DNA from: Nitrosospira sp.
GTDB lineage: Bacteria; Pseudomonadota; Gammaproteobacteria; Burkholderiales; Nitrosomonadaceae
Length of the DNA stretch: 64,000 nucleotides
NCBI GenBank assembly: GCA_013821425.1
Contig: JACDGV010000017.1
Coordinates: 1 to 64,000, forward strand
Direction of reading: 5' to 3'
In this document: in pieces, positions 62,496 through 64,000 of the stretch
Position numbering within the stretch: position 1 is the stretch's first letter
Layout of the letters: the number at the start of each line of letters is the position of its first letter
Program-made: the position numbers and the translations under genes
The notes under the pieces: generated by a model
The model's input: the letters and a program-made list of their open reading frames with translations, nothing else
Told to the model about the DNA's origin: nothing
The model's database searches: none

Positions 62496-63455
62496 ATGAA
62501 AATAAAAGACGATCTCATTGCCCAGGGCCGCAAGTTGGCTTGCGGAGATAATTCTTCGGAGATGCCTCCGCAGCCTGGCAAACAGGACCCCACAACCCAA
62601 TATCCCCGCCCCCCCTTTCCTCCCCAGCGGCAGGAGCCGCCGGGCCTCGCCAGCAAGATGAACCCACGACCGGATCATGGCGAAAAAAGCTACCGGGGCT
62701 TCGGTCGGCTAGTAGGAAGAAAGGCGCTCGTGACTGGTGGCGATTCCGGCATCGGCCGTGCCGCCGCCATTGCCTTCGCCCGGGAAGGCGCCGATGTCGC
62801 AATCAATTATCTGCCGGTCGAGGAATCGGACGCGCGGGAGGTCGTTGATCTGATCCAGGCCGAAGGACGCAAGGCGGTCACGATTCCCGGCGATATCCGG
62901 GACGAGGGGTTCTGCAAGAAGCTCGTTGCCGACGCTGTCCGGGAGCTGGGAGGACTGGATATTCTCGTCAATAACGCGGCCATGCAGACCTCGCAGCCAT
63001 CGATTGCGGAGCTCACCACGGAGCAGTTCGACTCGACGTTCAAGGCCAACGTGTATGCCATGTTCTGGATCACCAAGGCCGCCCTGCCGCACCTTGAGCC
63101 CGGGGCGTCGATCATCAATACGTCTTCGGTCCAGGCTTATGATCCGTCCCCGCATCTGCTGGATTATGCGCAGACAAAAGCGTGCCAGGTTATTTTTACC
63201 AAATCGCTCGCGAAGCAGCTTGGAGAAAAGGGCATAAGGGTAAACGCGGTAGCGCCGGGCCCCTACTGGACGCCGCTGCAACCGAGCGGTGGATCTTCCC
63301 CCGAGAAGGTCCAGGCGTTTGGGGAAGACACGCCTCTGGGCCGTCCCGGCCAACCGGCGGAACTGGGAGCCCTGTACGTCCTGCTTGCCTCGCAGGAGTC
63401 GAGCTATGCAACGGGACAGGTGTATGGGTCGTCGGGCGGGGAGGGAGAGCCATAG
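62496..63455 (+). CDS. SDR-family oxidoreductase (YghA-like)
   Basis: The 319-residue protein has a Pro-rich N-terminal extension (about 20-70; [27 protein letters not shown]) typical of YghA-type SDRs, then a classical Rossmann domain: nucleotide-binding [19 protein letters not shown] (about 80-98), [13 protein letters not shown], catalytic Ser in INTSSVQAY and YAQTK as YxxxK, and [10 protein letters not shown]. It should be an NAD(P)-dependent dehydrogenase or reductase of an unknown substrate; relatives are stress-associated. It ends in a [10 protein letters not shown] tail. Confidence 0.92.
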   Translation: MKIKDDLIAQGRKLACGDNSSEMPPQPGKQDPTTQYPRPPFPPQRQEPPGLASKMNPRPDHGEKSYRGFGRLVGRKALVTGGDSGIGRAAAIAFAREGADVAINYLPVEESDAREVVDLIQAEGRKAVTIPGDIRDEGFCKKLVADAVRELGGLDILVNNAAMQTSQPSIAELTTEQFDSTFKANVYAMFWITKAALPHLEPGASIINTSSVQAYDPSPHLLDYAQTKACQVIFTKSLAKQLGEKGIRVNAVAPGPYWTPLQPSGGSSPEKVQAFGEDTPLGRPGQPAELGALYVLLASQESSYATGQVYGSSGGEGEP

Positions 63456-63759
63456 AACGAAGGAAATCGCCAGAAGCAACAGCTCTGGCGTGGACCGGGT
63501 CCAATGCAAGCGTGCGCCGCAGGGTGCTCTTCCACGCAAGCTCATCCCTGGGGCTGGGACGAGCTTGATCTCGTCGAGAAAAAACGTCAGGTTGTACTCT
63601 CCGTCAAATGCCGAAAAGCTGGTTCAGCGGACATTGAGAAAAAAATAAATGTCCTTGAGGCAAAGAATTGACAGCTGGCTTCCCACCTCGGCTGGAGTCT
63701 CATCCGGCTTCTTCTTTGCCCTCATGAACATAATCGTTTCTGCGAAGCTGGGTGCCGTA
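63456..63759. other. intergenic region after the SDR gene
   Basis: About 300 bp with overlapping short frames in several phases and none supported. Confidence 0.4.
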
Positions 63760-64000
63760 TCACCCTTCGTCCTGCTTTTCACGCGCGGAATTTTGAGCCT
63801 TCTGGTCCTTCTCCCTTTTGTAAGCAGGGAAATACCTTTCCTCTTCCACAAAAGATCTCTTTCCCTTCATTTCCGTTGTCTTATCGGCGCCTTGGCAGCG
63901 ATGTGTCTTTATTGGACCCTGGGACACACCAGCGCCACTCATGGGTCTTTCATGAACAGCCTTGCCCCGTTCTTTATGACCCTTCTTGCCTTCAAGTTTT
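63760..64000 (-). CDS. basic hypothetical protein (5' end outside the window)
   Basis: A minus-strand frame is open from the right edge to its stop at 63760. The visible 79 residues are very hydrophilic and Lys/Arg/Glu-rich, with KLEGKKGHKERGKAVHERP near the edge and MKGKRSFVEEERYFPAYKREKD later on. The composition suggests a small disordered or nucleic-acid-associated protein; KKGHKERGKAVHER faintly recalls KGG-type stress motifs. No family can be named. A possible internal start is the ATG at 63942. Confidence 0.4.
   Translation of the reverse strand, partial: KLEGKKGHKERGKAVHERPMSGAGVSQGPIKTHRCQGADKTTEMKGKRSFVEEERYFPAYKREKDQKAQNSAREKQDEG

Overview
The window reads as chromosomal DNA of a betaproteobacterium. 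The closest fit from memory is a Nitrosospira-like ammonia oxidiser (Nitrosomonadaceae), inferred from three PEP-CTERM proteins with the TYAMLLAGLG-type anchor, a Tad pilus locus, con-10/KGG and DUF4142 stress proteins, a REP-type transposase end and very dense two-component signalling. No 16S or core phylogenetic marker is present, so the genus is an inference.

Layout. 0-8.9 kb: end of a transposase, an anchored exported protein, an alpha-carbonic anhydrase with a PEP-CTERM anchor, a PAS-GGDEF-EAL protein, hemerythrin, KGG stress protein, a cupin-DUF72 pair and a frameshifted UdgX-type uracil-DNA glycosylase. Two copies of a MITE-like repeat with 19-bp terminal inverted repeats lie here, and decayed or minimal copies recur at 13.6, 26.7, 51.5 and 60.6 kb. 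9.1-13.2 kb: a leftward three-gene phosphorelay cluster. 13.7 kb: a CHRD PEP-CTERM protein. 14.7-20.0 kb: tRNA-Leu(UAA), then a probable decayed island (DUF433/DUF5615 toxin-antitoxin pair, serine recombinase, acyl-CoA dehydrogenase, hybrid kinase) closed by a degenerate copy of the 3' part of that tRNA. 20.7-26.5 kb: an atypical receiver, a LuxR regulator, a REC-GGDEF cyclase and an 1100-residue BarA-like hybrid kinase. 26.9 kb: a third PEP-CTERM protein. 28.8-34.9 kb: a stressosome operon (RsbR, RsbS, RsbT, an ATPase-phosphatase fusion) running into two histidine kinases. 35.3-35.8 kb: microprotein genes. 36.6-48.6 kb: a complete flp-tad-rcp/cpa pilus operon, facing an AAA+ ATPase with a PilB/MshE-type N-terminal domain. 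51.3-52.5 kb: a second microprotein, a possible small RNA and a DUF4142 protein. 52.6-57.5 kb: a prophage remnant with a lambda-like immunity region (repressor plus two divergent promoters that share a 15-bp operator) and replication genes. 57.8-64 kb: an EexN lipoprotein, NYN-LOTUS protein, PssA, a third microprotein, a YtxH-like protein, a frameshifted exported protein and an SDR oxidoreductase.

Working together: the signalling genes suggest that stress sensing (stressosome, membrane kinases) feeds phosphorelays and cyclic-di-GMP turnover, with surface pili and sorted exoproteins as plausible outputs. That link is inference. The most noteworthy unexplained items are the three paralogous about 26-residue membrane microproteins, the paired operator/promoter immunity region, and the covarying inverted-repeat family. 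Several genes carry single-base indels, which could be decay or sequence error.
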